DNA of 64,000 bases from Clostridia bacterium (GCA_009929315.1 SAAS01000008.1:1-64000), one strand, 5' to 3'. Counted from the stretch's first letter, positions 52,475 through 62,263 are shown. The notes: a model not told the origin generated them from the sequence alone. Numbers and translations are program-made.

Positions 52475-54115
52475 TTACTTCATTTTAAGCCAGAGACCGC
52501 CGTCAACATAGCTTAGCGTTCCGAGCGATCGACCCGAGCTGTCCGTCACGGTCCACAGGTTATCCGAAGCCTTTGCAATCGTCACCCGTACAAAGACGCC
52601 GTCCTCATAGTAAAAGGCCTTCGCTTTGGTAAGCTCGCTCTCCGCAACAGAAAAAGCGGCATAAGTCGAAATCGGGGAAATTGTCGGGAGGCTGAGTCTG
52701 TCGCTTATTGCCCTTACAGCGCCTGTCATCGCCCAAAGGCTTGATGTGACTCCGTAATCATGCTCATGATAATACAAATTGCCGTCGCTCACATAGGAGG
52801 CGTTGACGTTAAGAAGCCAGATTTCATCGTCCTCGTCGAAGCTCGTGTTTATAAAGGCTTCTGCCGCGGCAGAGGCAATCTGCGTGTCCGCAATTGTCGT
52901 CTCCCTGTAATCATGAAGCTCGCTGACGGAGGCAACACAGCAAAGCAGCGCCAGAACAGACGCAATGACAGCCTCCGCGGTTTTGCCGAATTTGAGTTTG
53001 CCGAACACAAGGTCAAAAAGCGCGTCGGCAATAAGCGCAAGTCCGCAGAAGGAGCAGAGCGTATTGCGAAGTCCGAGCCACGGCGCTTTGAGCACGAAAA
53101 ACAGCAATAGCGGGACAATTGCCAGAAAGATTCCCGAAAACAGTTCCGCGAAAAAGCTTATACTCTCACGCCTCGTCTTCTTTGTCAGGAAATACAGCGC
53201 CGCGCAGAGTGCGAGAACACAGAGCACATAAAGTATGTTCGGCTGCGAAATAATAAGCTTAAAGCCGCGAAGCAGACCCTTGCCCCAAGTCGCCGCGGTT
53301 CCGCTCAAAAACGCCGTCTTGAGCTGACCGAAAAGAGGGGTTAGTACCTGCTCCCCGTAGTTTTCCTGCCAGGGAAGGAAAAGCGCAGTGCGCTCACCGT
53401 AAACCCCGGTCGGCATGAGCTTTGTTATGCCCAGATACAGTATTGCGTTTATGAACATGAAAAAGCTCCACAGGGCTCTTTTCCTGCCGCTTTTTCTTGC
53501 GTTTATGAGCATGAGAATAAGAGTAAGCGCACCCGAAAGCAGGATTAGCTGTTCGTAAAGGCAGAAGGCCAGAAATTGGAACAAGGCGAAAAGGACAAGG
53601 CTTCGTTTTACACCCTTTTCGCACCAAGCGTCGAAGAAGTAAAACGAGAGCGCCGCGAAAAACAGACCCACCACTATTCGTGAAGATGCGGAAACCCAGT
53701 ATGTTCCCTCAAAGCCGAGCGGCATAAGCGCGAATACCACAAAGAAGAGGTAGCCCGTTCCGAAGTGCTTTGAAAAAACCTTGTGAAGCAAAACAGCCGA
53801 GGCGGCGTACATTGCCGAGATGAGCCCCACCGCTAAAATCATATTGCCGTAAAATCTTGACCACACGAAGAAGTCAAGTATTCCGGCCAGCGGACGCGAG
53901 GACAAAAGTCCGACATTTTTGACAAGCGAAAAAAAGCCCTGCCCGTCCGCTGTGTAGTTATGATATTGAATGTAGTCGTCAAGCTGATAAAAATAATCGA
54001 AGCCGTAATAGCAGTAGCGCACAAAAATCAGCCCGAACAGGACGAAAAACAGAAAAACATAGTTCCGTTTGTCAAGACGAGAGTCTTTTTTAATCACTGT
54101 CGATTTCCCTTTCAA
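52475..54115 (-). CDS. Large multi-pass membrane protein, possible glycosyltransferase (GT-C-like)
   Basis: 546 residues with about ten to twelve membrane helices and a C-terminal ~140-residue extracytoplasmic domain (from about ISDRLSLPTISPISTYAA onward to a basic end). Early in the chain FDYFYQLDDYIQYHNY holds an acidic pair in the first external loop, the place of the catalytic Asp in GT-C enzymes using polyprenyl-phosphate sugars. That, and its overlap with a dolichol-phosphate-type GT2 gene, make a sugar transferase or flippase role likely, but no family is recognised with certainty. Confidence 0.75.
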   Translation of the reverse strand: MKGKSTVIKKDSRLDKRNYVFLFFVLFGLIFVRYCYYGFDYFYQLDDYIQYHNYTADGQGFFSLVKNVGLLSSRPLAGILDFFVWSRFYGNMILAVGLISAMYAASAVLLHKVFSKHFGTGYLFFVVFALMPLGFEGTYWVSASSRIVVGLFFAALSFYFFDAWCEKGVKRSLVLFALFQFLAFCLYEQLILLSGALTLILMLINARKSGRKRALWSFFMFINAILYLGITKLMPTGVYGERTALFLPWQENYGEQVLTPLFGQLKTAFLSGTAATWGKGLLRGFKLIISQPNILYVLCVLALCAALYFLTKKTRRESISFFAELFSGIFLAIVPLLLFFVLKAPWLGLRNTLCSFCGLALIADALFDLVFGKLKFGKTAEAVIASVLALLCCVASVSELHDYRETTIADTQIASAAAEAFINTSFDEDDEIWLLNVNASYVSDGNLYYHEHDYGVTSSLWAMTGAVRAISDRLSLPTISPISTYAAFSVAESELTKAKAFYYEDGVFVRVTIAKASDNLWTVTDSSGRSLGTLSYVDGGLWLKMK

Positions 54116-54824
54116 GCCGTTTTTTTACGGCAATGCGAACTTTAAAAATATCCCCGAACATTCTTATGCTGTCGCGCAGAACCTGCACCTTTGAGTCCCT
54201 GTGGTTAACTATTTTTACGGGAAGTTGTTCTACGGAATACGAGAGTTCCTTTGCAAGCATCATAACCTCAAAATCAAAGGCGAAGCCGTTGCACTCGCTG
54301 CGGGAGAAAATTTCCCTCGCCGCGCTGGAGCTGAAAGCTTTCAGTCCGCACTGAGTGTCGTAACGGAAGCCTGCTGCAAGTCCCGTCAAAAAACTGAACA
54401 GGCGGCTTGCGACAAGCCGTATAAGCGGATAATCCTCATAGCCCTGCGGATGAAGCTTCCTTGAACCGACAGCTATGTCGGCGTTTTTGCTCCGAAGTTT
54501 ATTTATGAGTTCACCGACTGCTTCGATTCCGTAGGCAAGGTCCGCATCCGTATAAACGACAAGCTCTCCGTTCGCCGCCAGAATACCCTCGCGTACCGCC
54601 GCGCCTTTCCCCATGTTGGGTTTATGACCGACAAGCCGAAGCTTCGGATTGTCAATACTTCGCACAAGAGCTTCGGTTGCGTCGGTGCTTCCGTCGTCGG
54701 AGATGATAAGTTCATAGTCGAAAAAGCTCTTTTCAAGAAATTCGAGCGCCGCTTCCACCGTGTTTTTTATTATTGCCGCCTCGTTATAAGCGGGAATTAC
54801 CAGTGATATTTTTGTGTTTTGCAT
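54090..54824 (-). CDS. ALG5-like polyprenyl-phosphate glycosyltransferase (GT2)
   Basis: Seen: LVIPAYNEAAIIKNTVEAAL, IISDDGSTDATEALV, NMGKGAAVREGILAANGELV, VYTDADLAYG and DTQCGLKAFSSSAAREIF, the set typical of dolichyl-phosphate beta-glucosyltransferases. 244 residues, no membrane helix, from ATG 54824 (GGGAGAAACAG). Overlaps the next gene by 26 bases; the pair likely makes and uses a polyprenyl-phosphate sugar. Confidence 0.88.
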   Translation of the reverse strand: MQNTKISLVIPAYNEAAIIKNTVEAALEFLEKSFFDYELIISDDGSTDATEALVRSIDNPKLRLVGHKPNMGKGAAVREGILAANGELVVYTDADLAYGIEAVGELINKLRSKNADIAVGSRKLHPQGYEDYPLIRLVASRLFSFLTGLAAGFRYDTQCGLKAFSSSAAREIFSRSECNGFAFDFEVMMLAKELSYSVEQLPVKIVNHRDSKVQVLRDSIRMFGDIFKVRIAVKKRLEREIDSD

Positions 54825-54912
54825 CTGTTTCTCCCTGTCGCCTAACATTGGTATGATTTTACTCTTATATGCCTCTCTTGTCAACTCGCCCGGCTTTTAG
54901 TGCTTGAGTTAA

Positions 54913-54970
54913 CCACAACATATTGTGTCAATTTTCAAAAAAGTCAAATGTGTTAAACTATATATACGAT
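54913..54970. promoter_or_regulatory. Pair of NrdR-box-like sites upstream of nrdG
   Basis: Two 16-base sites, 54913-54928 (CCACAACATATTGTGT) and 54955-54970 (AAACTATATATACGAT), each match 12 of 16 positions of the NrdR consensus ACACTATATATAGTGT. They are 42 bases apart, four helical turns, which is the kind of phasing NrdR uses. Confidence 0.5.
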
Positions 54971-54988
54971 TTTTGTTATATATTATAG

Positions 54989-55017
54989 TTGCATTACGAT
55001 AGTTTAAGGTATACAAT
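54989..55017 (+). promoter_or_regulatory. SigA-type promoter of nrdG
   Basis: TTGCAT (54989-54994), 17-base spacer, TACAAT (55012-55017), 33 bases before the start codon. Confidence 0.55.
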
Positions 55018-55050
55018 GTTATTAAGCAAAAAAGCCCTTCGGAGGAATAC

Positions 55051-55761
55051 ATGTTAATAAACGGATTACAAAAGCTGTCGCTTCTCGACTATCCGGGAAA
55101 GCTGGCAGCAACAGTTTTCACTGGGGGCTGTAACCTTCGCTGCCCCTTCTGCCATAACGCACCGCTTGTGCTGCGCCCTAATGAGGGCGAAAGAATTTCC
55201 GAGGAAGATGTTCTGTCCTTTCTCGTTAAGCGCAGGGGGATTCTGGACGGCGTTTGTATAACCGGCGGCGAGCCTCTTTTGCAGGGTGATCTTGAGGACT
55301 TCATTGTTAAAGTCCGCGAGCTCGGCTTTCTTATTAAGCTTGATACAAACGGATGTTTCCCCGAGAGACTTGAATCCCTCATTAGACGCGGGCTTGTCGA
55401 TTATGTTGCGATGGACATTAAAAACTCCGCAGAAAAATACCCGCTGACCGTCGGGATACCCGATTTTAATCCTGAGCCCGTTTTTGAAAGCGCCGCGCTT
55501 CTGATCGGCGGTTCCCTCCCCTACGAATTTCGCTCCACGCTGGTGCGAGCCTTTCACACCGAGGAGGATATCGTGAGCATCGGACGTGCTTTGACGGGCG
55601 CCAGCAACTATTTTTTACAAAATTTTGAGGACAGCGGCGATCTTGTCGGCTTTTCGGACAACGCTTCTATTGTAACGCTCGAGGGCTTTTCGGAGCCGGA
55701 AATCAAGCATTTCAGGGATATTTTGCTACAATACGCCGAGAATGTCGGTATACGCAATTGA
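55051..55761 (+). CDS. nrdG: Anaerobic ribonucleotide reductase activating protein (radical SAM)
   Basis: Uses SAM and a 4Fe-4S cluster to put the glycyl radical on NrdD. Seen: LLDYPGKLAATVFTGGCNL with the cluster Cys continuing as C-x3-C-x2-C (CNLRCPFCHNAP), and GVCITGGEPLLQGDLEDF. 236 residues, the longer NrdG variant found in Clostridia. ATG 55051 follows CGGAGGAA. Its substrate gene nrdD starts 160 bases downstream. Confidence 0.95.
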   Translation: MLINGLQKLSLLDYPGKLAATVFTGGCNLRCPFCHNAPLVLRPNEGERISEEDVLSFLVKRRGILDGVCITGGEPLLQGDLEDFIVKVRELGFLIKLDTNGCFPERLESLIRRGLVDYVAMDIKNSAEKYPLTVGIPDFNPEPVFESAALLIGGSLPYEFRSTLVRAFHTEEDIVSIGRALTGASNYFLQNFEDSGDLVGFSDNASIVTLEGFSEPEIKHFRDILLQYAENVGIRN

Positions 55762-55804
55762 CATAACGTATCAATATTTAGTGGTTATTTCTACTTTTTC
55801 GCCA

Positions 55805-55833
55805 TTGACAAACACAATATATGCGTGTACTAT
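55805..55833 (+). promoter_or_regulatory. Promoter of nrdD with NrdR-like half-site in the spacer
   Basis: TTGACA (55805-55810), 17-base spacer, TACTAT (55828-55833). The spacer contains ACACAATATAT (55812-55822), matching the left half of an NrdR box. Two GATTACA copies (55837 and 55859, 22 bases apart) lie just downstream. Confidence 0.5.
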
Positions 55834-55920
55834 ATTGATTACACTCAAAAGTATCAATGATTACATAATAGTTACAAAATATTATGAGGCATTACAGATA
55901 AAGAAATGGGAGGCATAACA

Positions 55921-58302
55921 ATGTATCAGGTAGTCAAACGTGACGGACAGGTGTGCGATTTTAATATATCCAAAATAAGTGTCGCAATAACTAAGGCGTT
56001 TGAGGCGCAAAATAAGCAGTTCACTCCGGACATTATTGACCTTCTGGCTCTTCGAGTTACAGCTGATTATCAATCTAAAATTCGCGACGGCAAGGTCGGG
56101 GTTGAAGATATTCAGGACAGCGTTGAGTCCATACTTGTGCAGGCCGGTTATGCCGACGTTGCCAAAGCATACATTCTCTACCGTAAGCAGCGCGAGAAAA
56201 TCCGCAACATGAAGTCCACGATTCTGGATTACAAGGACCTCGTAAACAGCTATGTTCATTTAACCGACTGGCGCGTTAAGGAAAACTCCACGGTTACCTA
56301 TTCCGTCGGCGGACTTATTCTTTCAAACTCGGGCGCGATAACAGCCAACTACTGGCTTTCCGAAATCTATGACGATGAGGTTGCAAGTGCTCACCGCAAC
56401 GCGGACATGCACCTGCACGACCTTTCAATGCTCACAGGCTACTGTGCCGGCTGGTCACTGCGTCAGCTCATCAAGGAAGGTCTTGGCGGGATTCCCGGCA
56501 AGATTACCTCTTCCCCCGCAAGTCACCTTTCAACCCTCTGCAACCAGATGGTAAACTTCCTTGGAATTATGCAGAACGAGTGGGCGGGCGCTCAGGCCTT
56601 TTCCTCCTTCGACACTTATCTTGCTCCCTTTGTTAAGATTGACAATTTAAGCTACAAGGACGTCAAGCAGTGCGTTCAGTCCTTTGTCTACGGGGTTAAC
56701 ACTCCCTCCCGCTGGGGCACTCAGGCGCCGTTTTCCAACATAACTCTCGACTGGACGGTTCCGGGCGACATGGCGGAGATCCCCTGCATTGTCGGCGGAA
56801 AAGAGCTGGACTTCTGCTACAAGGACTGCAAAAAAGAGATGGACATGGTAAACAAGGCGTTCATCGAAATCATGATTGAGGGCGACGCGAACGGCCGCGG
56901 CTTCCAGTATCCGATTCCGACCTATTCCATCACAAAGGACTTTGACTGGAGCGAAACCGAAAACAACAAGCTCCTGTTCGAGATGACCGCAAAATACGGC
57001 ACGCCGTATTTCTCCAACTATATCAACAGCGACATGGAGCCGAGCGATGTGCGCTCGATGTGCTGCCGTCTGCGTCTTGACCTGCGCGAGCTTCGCAAGA
57101 AGTCCGGCGGATTCTTCGGAAGCGGCGAGAGCACGGGCTCTATCGGCGTTGTCACCATTAACCTTCCGCGTATAGCTTATACGGCAGTCGACGAAGCCGC
57201 TTTCTATAAACGTCTTGACCACATGATGGACGTTGCCGCACGCTCTCTGGACACCAAGCGCACGGTTATAACCCGTCTTTTGGACGAGGGACTTTACCCC
57301 TATACCAAGCGTTATCTCGGCACCTTTGACAATCACTTCTCGACTATCGGTATTATCGGCATGAACGAAGCCGCTTTAAACGCAAACTGGCTCGGAAAAG
57401 ACCTTACAAACACCGAATCCCAGCAGTTTGCCAAGGATGTTTTGAACCACATGCGTGAGAAACTCAGCGACTATCAGGAGCAGTACGGTGCGCTCTTCAA
57501 TCTTGAGGCAACCCCTGCCGAGTCCACCACCTATCGTCTTGCCAAGCACGACGTGGAGCGTTATCCCGATATCATCACCGCCTCCGAGGCGGGCGGCACT
57601 CCTTACTATACGAACAGCTCACACCTACCCGTCGGTTATACTGAGGACATTTTCGAGGCGCTCTCGATTCAGGATGAGCTTCAGACGCTTTACACCAGCG
57701 GAACGGTTTTCCACGCTTTCCTCGGCGAGAAACTGCCCGATTGGAGAGCCGCGGCTAATCTCGTTCGCAAAATCGCGGAGAATCACCGTCTTCCCTATTA
57801 CACGATGTCCCCCACATATTCCGTTTGCAAAAACCACGGTTATCTCACGGGTGAGCAGTTCGTTTGCCCCGAGTGCGGTGAAACAGCGGAGGTTTACAGC
57901 CGCATAACCGGCTATTACCGCCCCGTTCAAAACTGGAATGCCGGCAAATCGAAGGAATACAAGGACCGCAAGCTTTATGATGTGGTTAATTCCAAGGTTC
58001 GCGGCACGGTCGGCGAATCCAAGTGCGAAGAGCATGAAGAAGCGACATTCCCCGTTTTGGAAAACGCGAGGACAATTCTCTTCTCCCGCGCCACTTGCCC
58101 CAACTGCCGCGTTGCCGAAACGCAGATGGACAAAGCAGGCTTTGTCTACGAAAAGCTCATTGCAGACGACAATCTTGAGCTTGCAAGGCAGTTCGGAATA
58201 AAGGGCTCGCCCACACTCGTAATTACCGACGGTGTCACCACCGAGAAGTTCTACGGCGTGCCGGAAATCAAGAGCTTTTTGAGTTCCGTGCGGGTCAGAT
58301 AA
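55921..58302 (+). CDS. nrdD: Class III ribonucleoside-triphosphate reductase with fused C-terminal glutaredoxin domain
   Basis: Reduces NTPs to dNTPs without oxygen. Order in 793 residues: ATP-cone (~1-95, VVKRDGQVCDFNISKISVAI), catalytic barrel with SRWGTQAPFSN and GFQYPIPTYSI, a four-Cys zinc site (CKNHG and CPECG), and the glycyl radical loop RITGYYRPVQNWN with Gly664. After an acidic linker, residues ~713-793 form a glutaredoxin-like domain with Cys726-Pro-Asn-Cys729 and cis-Pro GSPTLVI. Normal NrdD stops soon after the radical loop. ATG 55921 follows GGGAGG. nrdG precedes and trxB follows. Confidence 0.95.
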   Translation: MYQVVKRDGQVCDFNISKISVAITKAFEAQNKQFTPDIIDLLALRVTADYQSKIRDGKVGVEDIQDSVESILVQAGYADVAKAYILYRKQREKIRNMKSTILDYKDLVNSYVHLTDWRVKENSTVTYSVGGLILSNSGAITANYWLSEIYDDEVASAHRNADMHLHDLSMLTGYCAGWSLRQLIKEGLGGIPGKITSSPASHLSTLCNQMVNFLGIMQNEWAGAQAFSSFDTYLAPFVKIDNLSYKDVKQCVQSFVYGVNTPSRWGTQAPFSNITLDWTVPGDMAEIPCIVGGKELDFCYKDCKKEMDMVNKAFIEIMIEGDANGRGFQYPIPTYSITKDFDWSETENNKLLFEMTAKYGTPYFSNYINSDMEPSDVRSMCCRLRLDLRELRKKSGGFFGSGESTGSIGVVTINLPRIAYTAVDEAAFYKRLDHMMDVAARSLDTKRTVITRLLDEGLYPYTKRYLGTFDNHFSTIGIIGMNEAALNANWLGKDLTNTESQQFAKDVLNHMREKLSDYQEQYGALFNLEATPAESTTYRLAKHDVERYPDIITASEAGGTPYYTNSSHLPVGYTEDIFEALSIQDELQTLYTSGTVFHAFLGEKLPDWRAAANLVRKIAENHRLPYYTMSPTYSVCKNHGYLTGEQFVCPECGETAEVYSRITGYYRPVQNWNAGKSKEYKDRKLYDVVNSKVRGTVGESKCEEHEEATFPVLENARTILFSRATCPNCRVAETQMDKAGFVYEKLIADDNLELARQFGIKGSPTLVITDGVTTEKFYGVPEIKSFLSSVRVR

Positions 58303-58410
58303 GGTAACGCCTCTTAGGCATTAAATTAAATCATTGTAACACGAGTTCTTTATAGGGGTCGGGCTGCCGCCCGTCCCCTATTTCTATCACTCAAAAAGGG
58401 GAGAATCCTT

Positions 58411-59328
58411 ATGCATGACATAGTGATCATCGGCGGCGGACCTGCGGGAATGACCGCTGCGCTTTACGCGCTGCGCAACGGGAAAAGCGCCTTGGTTCTT
58501 GAAAAGGGCGGCTTTGGCGGTCAGATTGCCTATTCACCGAAGGTTCAAAATTTCCCCGGCACGCTCAGCATGAGCGGCAACGAATTTGCGGACCGAATGC
58601 TCGAGCAGATTCTCGCGCAGGGTGCCGAGGTTGAGGTTGAAACTGTTACCGAAATTCGGGATGAGGGCGCCTTGAAGCAAGTTTTCACCGAGGACGGCGG
58701 AGTATTCGACGCCAAGGCCGTCATCATCGCAACGGGAGTTAAGCACCGCATGCTGGGGCTCGAAGGCGAAAACGAGCTTGTCGGCGACGGTATAAGCTTC
58801 TGCGCCGTATGCGACGGCGAGTATTACAGGGACCAGACAGTCGCTGTTGCGGGCGGCGGCAATTCCGCCCTTCAGGAGGCAACGCTGCTTGCGGATGTGT
58901 GCAGGGAAGTCATAATGGTTCAGGATTTGGACTGCTTTACGGGCGAGGAAACGCTGTCCACGGCGCTACTCGCAAGACCGAATGTTCGCGCGCTGACGGG
59001 TACTAAAATCGAAGAACTCATAATTGAGGAGGGTGTGCTCAAGGGTCTTAAGCTCCGTAATAAGGCTTCCGGCGAAGGCGCCACACTCTCCTGCGACGGT
59101 CTTTTCGTCGCGATCGGCCTAATTCCCGAAAACGATGCGTTTTCAGCTCTAGTACCGCTCGATAAGCAGGGCTACATCGATATCGGCGAGAGCTGTGAAA
59201 CAGGCCGTGCCGGAATTTTCGCCGCCGGGGACTGCAGAAAGAAGCACCTGCGTCAGCTTACTACCGCCGCGGCGGACGGCGCAGTCGCGGCTATCGCAGC
59301 CTGTGAATACATTAATCAAAACTTATAA
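58411..59328 (+). CDS. trxB: Thioredoxin reductase
   Basis: FAD enzyme that passes electrons from NAD(P)H to thioredoxin or a related redoxin. Seen: IIGGGPAGMTAALYALR, the redox-active CAVCDGEY, NAD(P)-binding VAVAGGGNSALQEA, and the C-terminal FAD site GIFAAGDCRKKHLRQLTTA. 305 residues. ATG 58411 follows GGGGAGAA. Placement after nrdD with its own glutaredoxin domain suggests it recharges that domain as well as TrxA. Confidence 0.95.
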   Translation: MHDIVIIGGGPAGMTAALYALRNGKSALVLEKGGFGGQIAYSPKVQNFPGTLSMSGNEFADRMLEQILAQGAEVEVETVTEIRDEGALKQVFTEDGGVFDAKAVIIATGVKHRMLGLEGENELVGDGISFCAVCDGEYYRDQTVAVAGGGNSALQEATLLADVCREVIMVQDLDCFTGEETLSTALLARPNVRALTGTKIEELIIEEGVLKGLKLRNKASGEGATLSCDGLFVAIGLIPENDAFSALVPLDKQGYIDIGESCETGRAGIFAAGDCRKKHLRQLTTAAADGAVAAIAACEYINQNL

Positions 59329-59333
59329 AAAAG

Positions 59334-59363
59334 AAATCCCGTCATCGTTTGATGACGGGATTT
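59334..59363 (+). terminator. Terminator of trxB
   Basis: Perfect 13-bp arms AAATCCCGTCATC / GATGACGGGATTT with a GTTT loop and following T-run. Confidence 0.94.
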
Positions 59364-59380
59364 TTGTTTTAAGCAGACGC

Positions 59381-59593
59381 TTATGCGGGCATTACGTTTA
59401 CTGCGCGAAGCTTGCCGCTGCTCTTGGGATCGGGCTCGACATCATAAGTGACAGCCTGACCTTCGTTTAATGACTTAAAGCCATCGCCGGCAATAGCGGA
59501 GAAGTGTACGAAAACATCGTCGCCGCCCTCAGCGTTGGAAATAAAACCAAAGCCCTTCTGTGAATTGAACCATTTAACTGTACCGTTTTGCAT
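59381..59593 (-). CDS. Cold-shock-domain protein (CspA family)
   Basis: RNA chaperone with one cold-shock OB fold. Seen: [16 protein letters not shown] (RNP1) and [11 protein letters not shown] (RNP2). 70 residues from ATG 59593, with GGAGG just upstream. The leader is about 113 bases, long and structured, as typical for csp genes. Confidence 0.96.
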   Translation of the reverse strand: MQNGTVKWFNSQKGFGFISNAEGGDDVFVHFSAIAGDGFKSLNEGQAVTYDVEPDPKSSGKLRAVNVMPA

Positions 59594-59635
59594 AAAAGTA
59601 CCTCCAAAAATATTATATCCGATAAAAACAAAAAA

Positions 59636-59685
59636 ACTCACGACCCTGAAGCAAACCATCAAAAGACTTGCTTTAGAGCATGAGT
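59636..59685 (-). promoter_or_regulatory. Structured leader / attenuator-like hairpin of the csp gene
   Basis: In the minus-strand leader ACTCA pairs with TGAGT and AAGCAA with TTGCTT, enclosing a loop, and the structure is followed by seven T, resembling an intrinsic terminator placed before the gene. Confidence 0.45.
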
Positions 59686-59712
59686 CGAACTGATCAATCT
59701 GAATACACGCTA

Positions 59713-59741
59713 ATACTAGCAGACTTATGAGGCTTTGTCAA
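59713..59741 (-). promoter_or_regulatory. SigA-type promoter of the csp gene
   Basis: On the minus strand TTGACA (59741-59736), 17-base spacer, TAGTAT (59718-59713). Confidence 0.75.
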
Positions 59742-59795
59742 TAGCTATTCAATTATATGCTCATACCGCATTTCGTGGTTTCGGGCGAAAGAAAA

Positions 59796-59829
59796 GCAGA
59801 GGAATGCCAAAATGTCGGTAATCCTCTGC
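59796..59829 (-). terminator. Terminator of leuS
   Basis: Eight-bp arms GCAGAGGA / TCCTCTGC around an 18-base loop; on the minus strand followed by TTTTCTTT. It begins 23 bases after the leuS stop. Confidence 0.65.
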
Positions 59830-59851
59830 CTTCTTTTTTACTCATAAGCAC

Positions 59852-62263
59852 TTAACTTTTCGGTTTAATTATAAGATTTATGAGCTTGTTTTTTATAACA
59901 ATGACCTTAACGATTTCCATGCCCTCAAGCAGTCTTGAGATTTTCTCGTCGCCGCAGGCGATTGCCTTAACGGTTTCGTCGTCGGAGTCATTGGGGACTA
60001 TGACCGTTGTCTTGAGCTTGCCGCCAACCTGAACGGCGATTTCCTTTTCTGCGTCCACGGTCTTGCTCTCGTCAAATTTCGGCCACGGCGCAAGGCAGGC
60101 ATAGCTCTCAAAGCCCTGAATCTCCCAAAGCTCGTCGGCAAAATGCGGAGCAAAGGGACTGAGCATAAGGATGAGCGCCTTCATGTCCCCTCTTGTCGGC
60201 TTGTTTTCATAGAATGTGTTGACGAGCGACATAAGAGTTGCGATGGCGGTGTTGAACTTCATGCTCTCTATGTCTTCGCCGACCTTCTTGATTGCCTTGT
60301 GAATCTCGGCCTCGTTCGCTTTTGACATCTCGTTGCCAGCTAGCGGCAGCTCCGCAAGATTCCAGATTCTGTCGAGGAACCTCTTGCAGCCCTTTACGGC
60401 GGTGCTCGACCAGGGAACAGCTTTTTCGAAATCGCCGATAAACATGATGTAAAGACGCAGCGTGTCCGCGCCGAATTCGTCAATAATATCGTTGGGATTG
60501 ATGACATTTCCGCGGGACTTGCTCATTTTTTCGCCGCCCTCGCCAAGGATCATACCGTGGCTTGTGCGCTTCATATAGGGTTCCTTTGTCGGAACAACGC
60601 CGATATCGTAGAGGAATTTGTGCCAGAAGCGGCTGTAAAGCAGGTGGAGCGTGGTATGCTCCATGCCGCCGTTATACCAGTCAACCTGATGCCAGTATTT
60701 TATCGCGTCCTCACCCACAAGCGCCTTGTCATTATGCGGGTCCATATAGCGAAGATAGTACCAACTTGAGCCCGCCCACTGGGGCATAGTGTCAGTTTCT
60801 CTCTTTGCGGGGCCGCCGCAGTGCGGGCAAACGGTGTTCACCCATGCGTCCATGTGGGCAAGGGGACTTTCGCCGTCGTCAGTTGTTTCGTAGCTTTTAA
60901 CCTCGGGCAGAAGGAGCGGAAGCTCGCTCTCCTCAAGGGGCACCCAGCCGCACTTTTCGCACCACACGAGAGGAATCGGCTCTCCCCAGTAGCGCTGACG
61001 GCTGAAAACCCAGTCGCGCAGCTTGAAGTTGACCTTTTCTTTGCCCAAGCCTTTTTCGAGTATCCATGCCGTGATGGCCTTTTTTGCCTCTTCGACTGTC
61101 ATGCCGTCAAGGAAGCCGGAATTGACCATAATGCCTGTTTCGCAGTCGGTAAAGGCTTCCTTCTCAACATCGCCGCCCTTGACGACCTCGATAATCGGCA
61201 GCTTAAACTGCTTTGCAAATTCCCAGTCGCGCGTATCGTGTCCCGGAACGGCCATGATAGCGCCGGTTCCGTAAGTAGCCAAAACATAGTCGGAAATAAA
61301 AATCGGTATTTCCTTGCCCGTTACGGGGTTGATTGCCGAAACACCCTCAAGACGAACGCCCGTTTTGTCCTTTGCCATTTCCGTGCGCTCAAAATCCGAC
61401 TTTCTTGCGGCAGCTGCCTGATACTCGCGCACAGCCTCAAGATTTGTAAGGCTCCCCGCCCATTTTTCGATGAGCGCGTGCTCGGGCGCAATGACCATAT
61501 AGGTTGCGCCGAAAAGAGTATCCGGACGGGTGGTGAAAACCGTCATCGTGTCGCCGGCGCTTGTGGCAAAGCTGAGCTCCGCGCCAGTTGAGCGGCCTAT
61601 CCAGTTACGCTGCTGGATTTTGACGCGCTCGATATAGTTCACCTCGTCAAGGTCGTCAATCAGGCGCTGGGCGTACTCGGTAATTTTAAGCATCCACTGG
61701 CTTTTTTCCTTGCGCACAACCTCGGAACCGCAGCGCTCGCACACGCCGTTAACGACCTCCTCGTTTGCCAGAACGCATTTGCAGGAGGTGCACCAGTTGA
61801 CGGGCATGCTGGTTTTGTAAGCCAGCCCCTTTTCGAACATCTTAAGGAAAATCCACTGTGTCCACTTATAATAATCGGGATCCGTGGTGTCGATACATCT
61901 GTCCCAGTCAAAGCTGAAGCCCAGCATCTGAAGCTGCTCTGTGAAGCGCTTTATGTTGGTTCTTGTAACCTCGCTCGGGTGCAGGTGGTTTTTAATCGCG
62001 TAGTTTTCCGTCGGCAGACCGAAGGCGTCGTAGCCAATCGGGAAAAGGACATTATATCCCTCCATCCGGCGCTTTCTCGCAACAATATCCATTGCCGTGT
62101 AGGGGCGCGGATGTCCGACGTGCAGACCCTGTCCCGAAGGATAAGGGAACTCAATCATAAGAAAAGACTTGGGCTTCTCGCTGCCAGTGACCGCCGCGAA
62201 CAGCTTTTCGTCCAACCATTTTTTTTGCCATTTTTTCTCGATCGCCGTAAAATCGTACTTCAT
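59852..62263 (-). CDS. leuS: Leucyl-tRNA synthetase
   Basis: Charges tRNA-Leu. Seen: [21 protein letters not shown] (HIGH), zinc-type Cys pairs ([14 protein letters not shown]), editing domain with [14 protein letters not shown], and KMSKS in [15 protein letters not shown]. 803 residues, full length. Start ATG 62263 after AAAGGACTG. Third in LCP-rsfS-leuS. Confidence 0.97.
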   Translation of the reverse strand: MKYDFTAIEKKWQKKWLDEKLFAAVTGSEKPKSFLMIEFPYPSGQGLHVGHPRPYTAMDIVARKRRMEGYNVLFPIGYDAFGLPTENYAIKNHLHPSEVTRTNIKRFTEQLQMLGFSFDWDRCIDTTDPDYYKWTQWIFLKMFEKGLAYKTSMPVNWCTSCKCVLANEEVVNGVCERCGSEVVRKEKSQWMLKITEYAQRLIDDLDEVNYIERVKIQQRNWIGRSTGAELSFATSAGDTMTVFTTRPDTLFGATYMVIAPEHALIEKWAGSLTNLEAVREYQAAAARKSDFERTEMAKDKTGVRLEGVSAINPVTGKEIPIFISDYVLATYGTGAIMAVPGHDTRDWEFAKQFKLPIIEVVKGGDVEKEAFTDCETGIMVNSGFLDGMTVEEAKKAITAWILEKGLGKEKVNFKLRDWVFSRQRYWGEPIPLVWCEKCGWVPLEESELPLLLPEVKSYETTDDGESPLAHMDAWVNTVCPHCGGPAKRETDTMPQWAGSSWYYLRYMDPHNDKALVGEDAIKYWHQVDWYNGGMEHTTLHLLYSRFWHKFLYDIGVVPTKEPYMKRTSHGMILGEGGEKMSKSRGNVINPNDIIDEFGADTLRLYIMFIGDFEKAVPWSSTAVKGCKRFLDRIWNLAELPLAGNEMSKANEAEIHKAIKKVGEDIESMKFNTAIATLMSLVNTFYENKPTRGDMKALILMLSPFAPHFADELWEIQGFESYACLAPWPKFDESKTVDAEKEIAVQVGGKLKTTVIVPNDSDDETVKAIACGDEKISRLLEGMEIVKVIVIKNKLINLIIKPKS

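Noticed and set aside
55834..55858. ATTGAT-N13-ATCAAT considered as an FNR-type site before nrdD
   Set aside because: FNR/CRP sites have a four-base gap in TTGAT-N4-ATCAA; 13 bases is not compatible.
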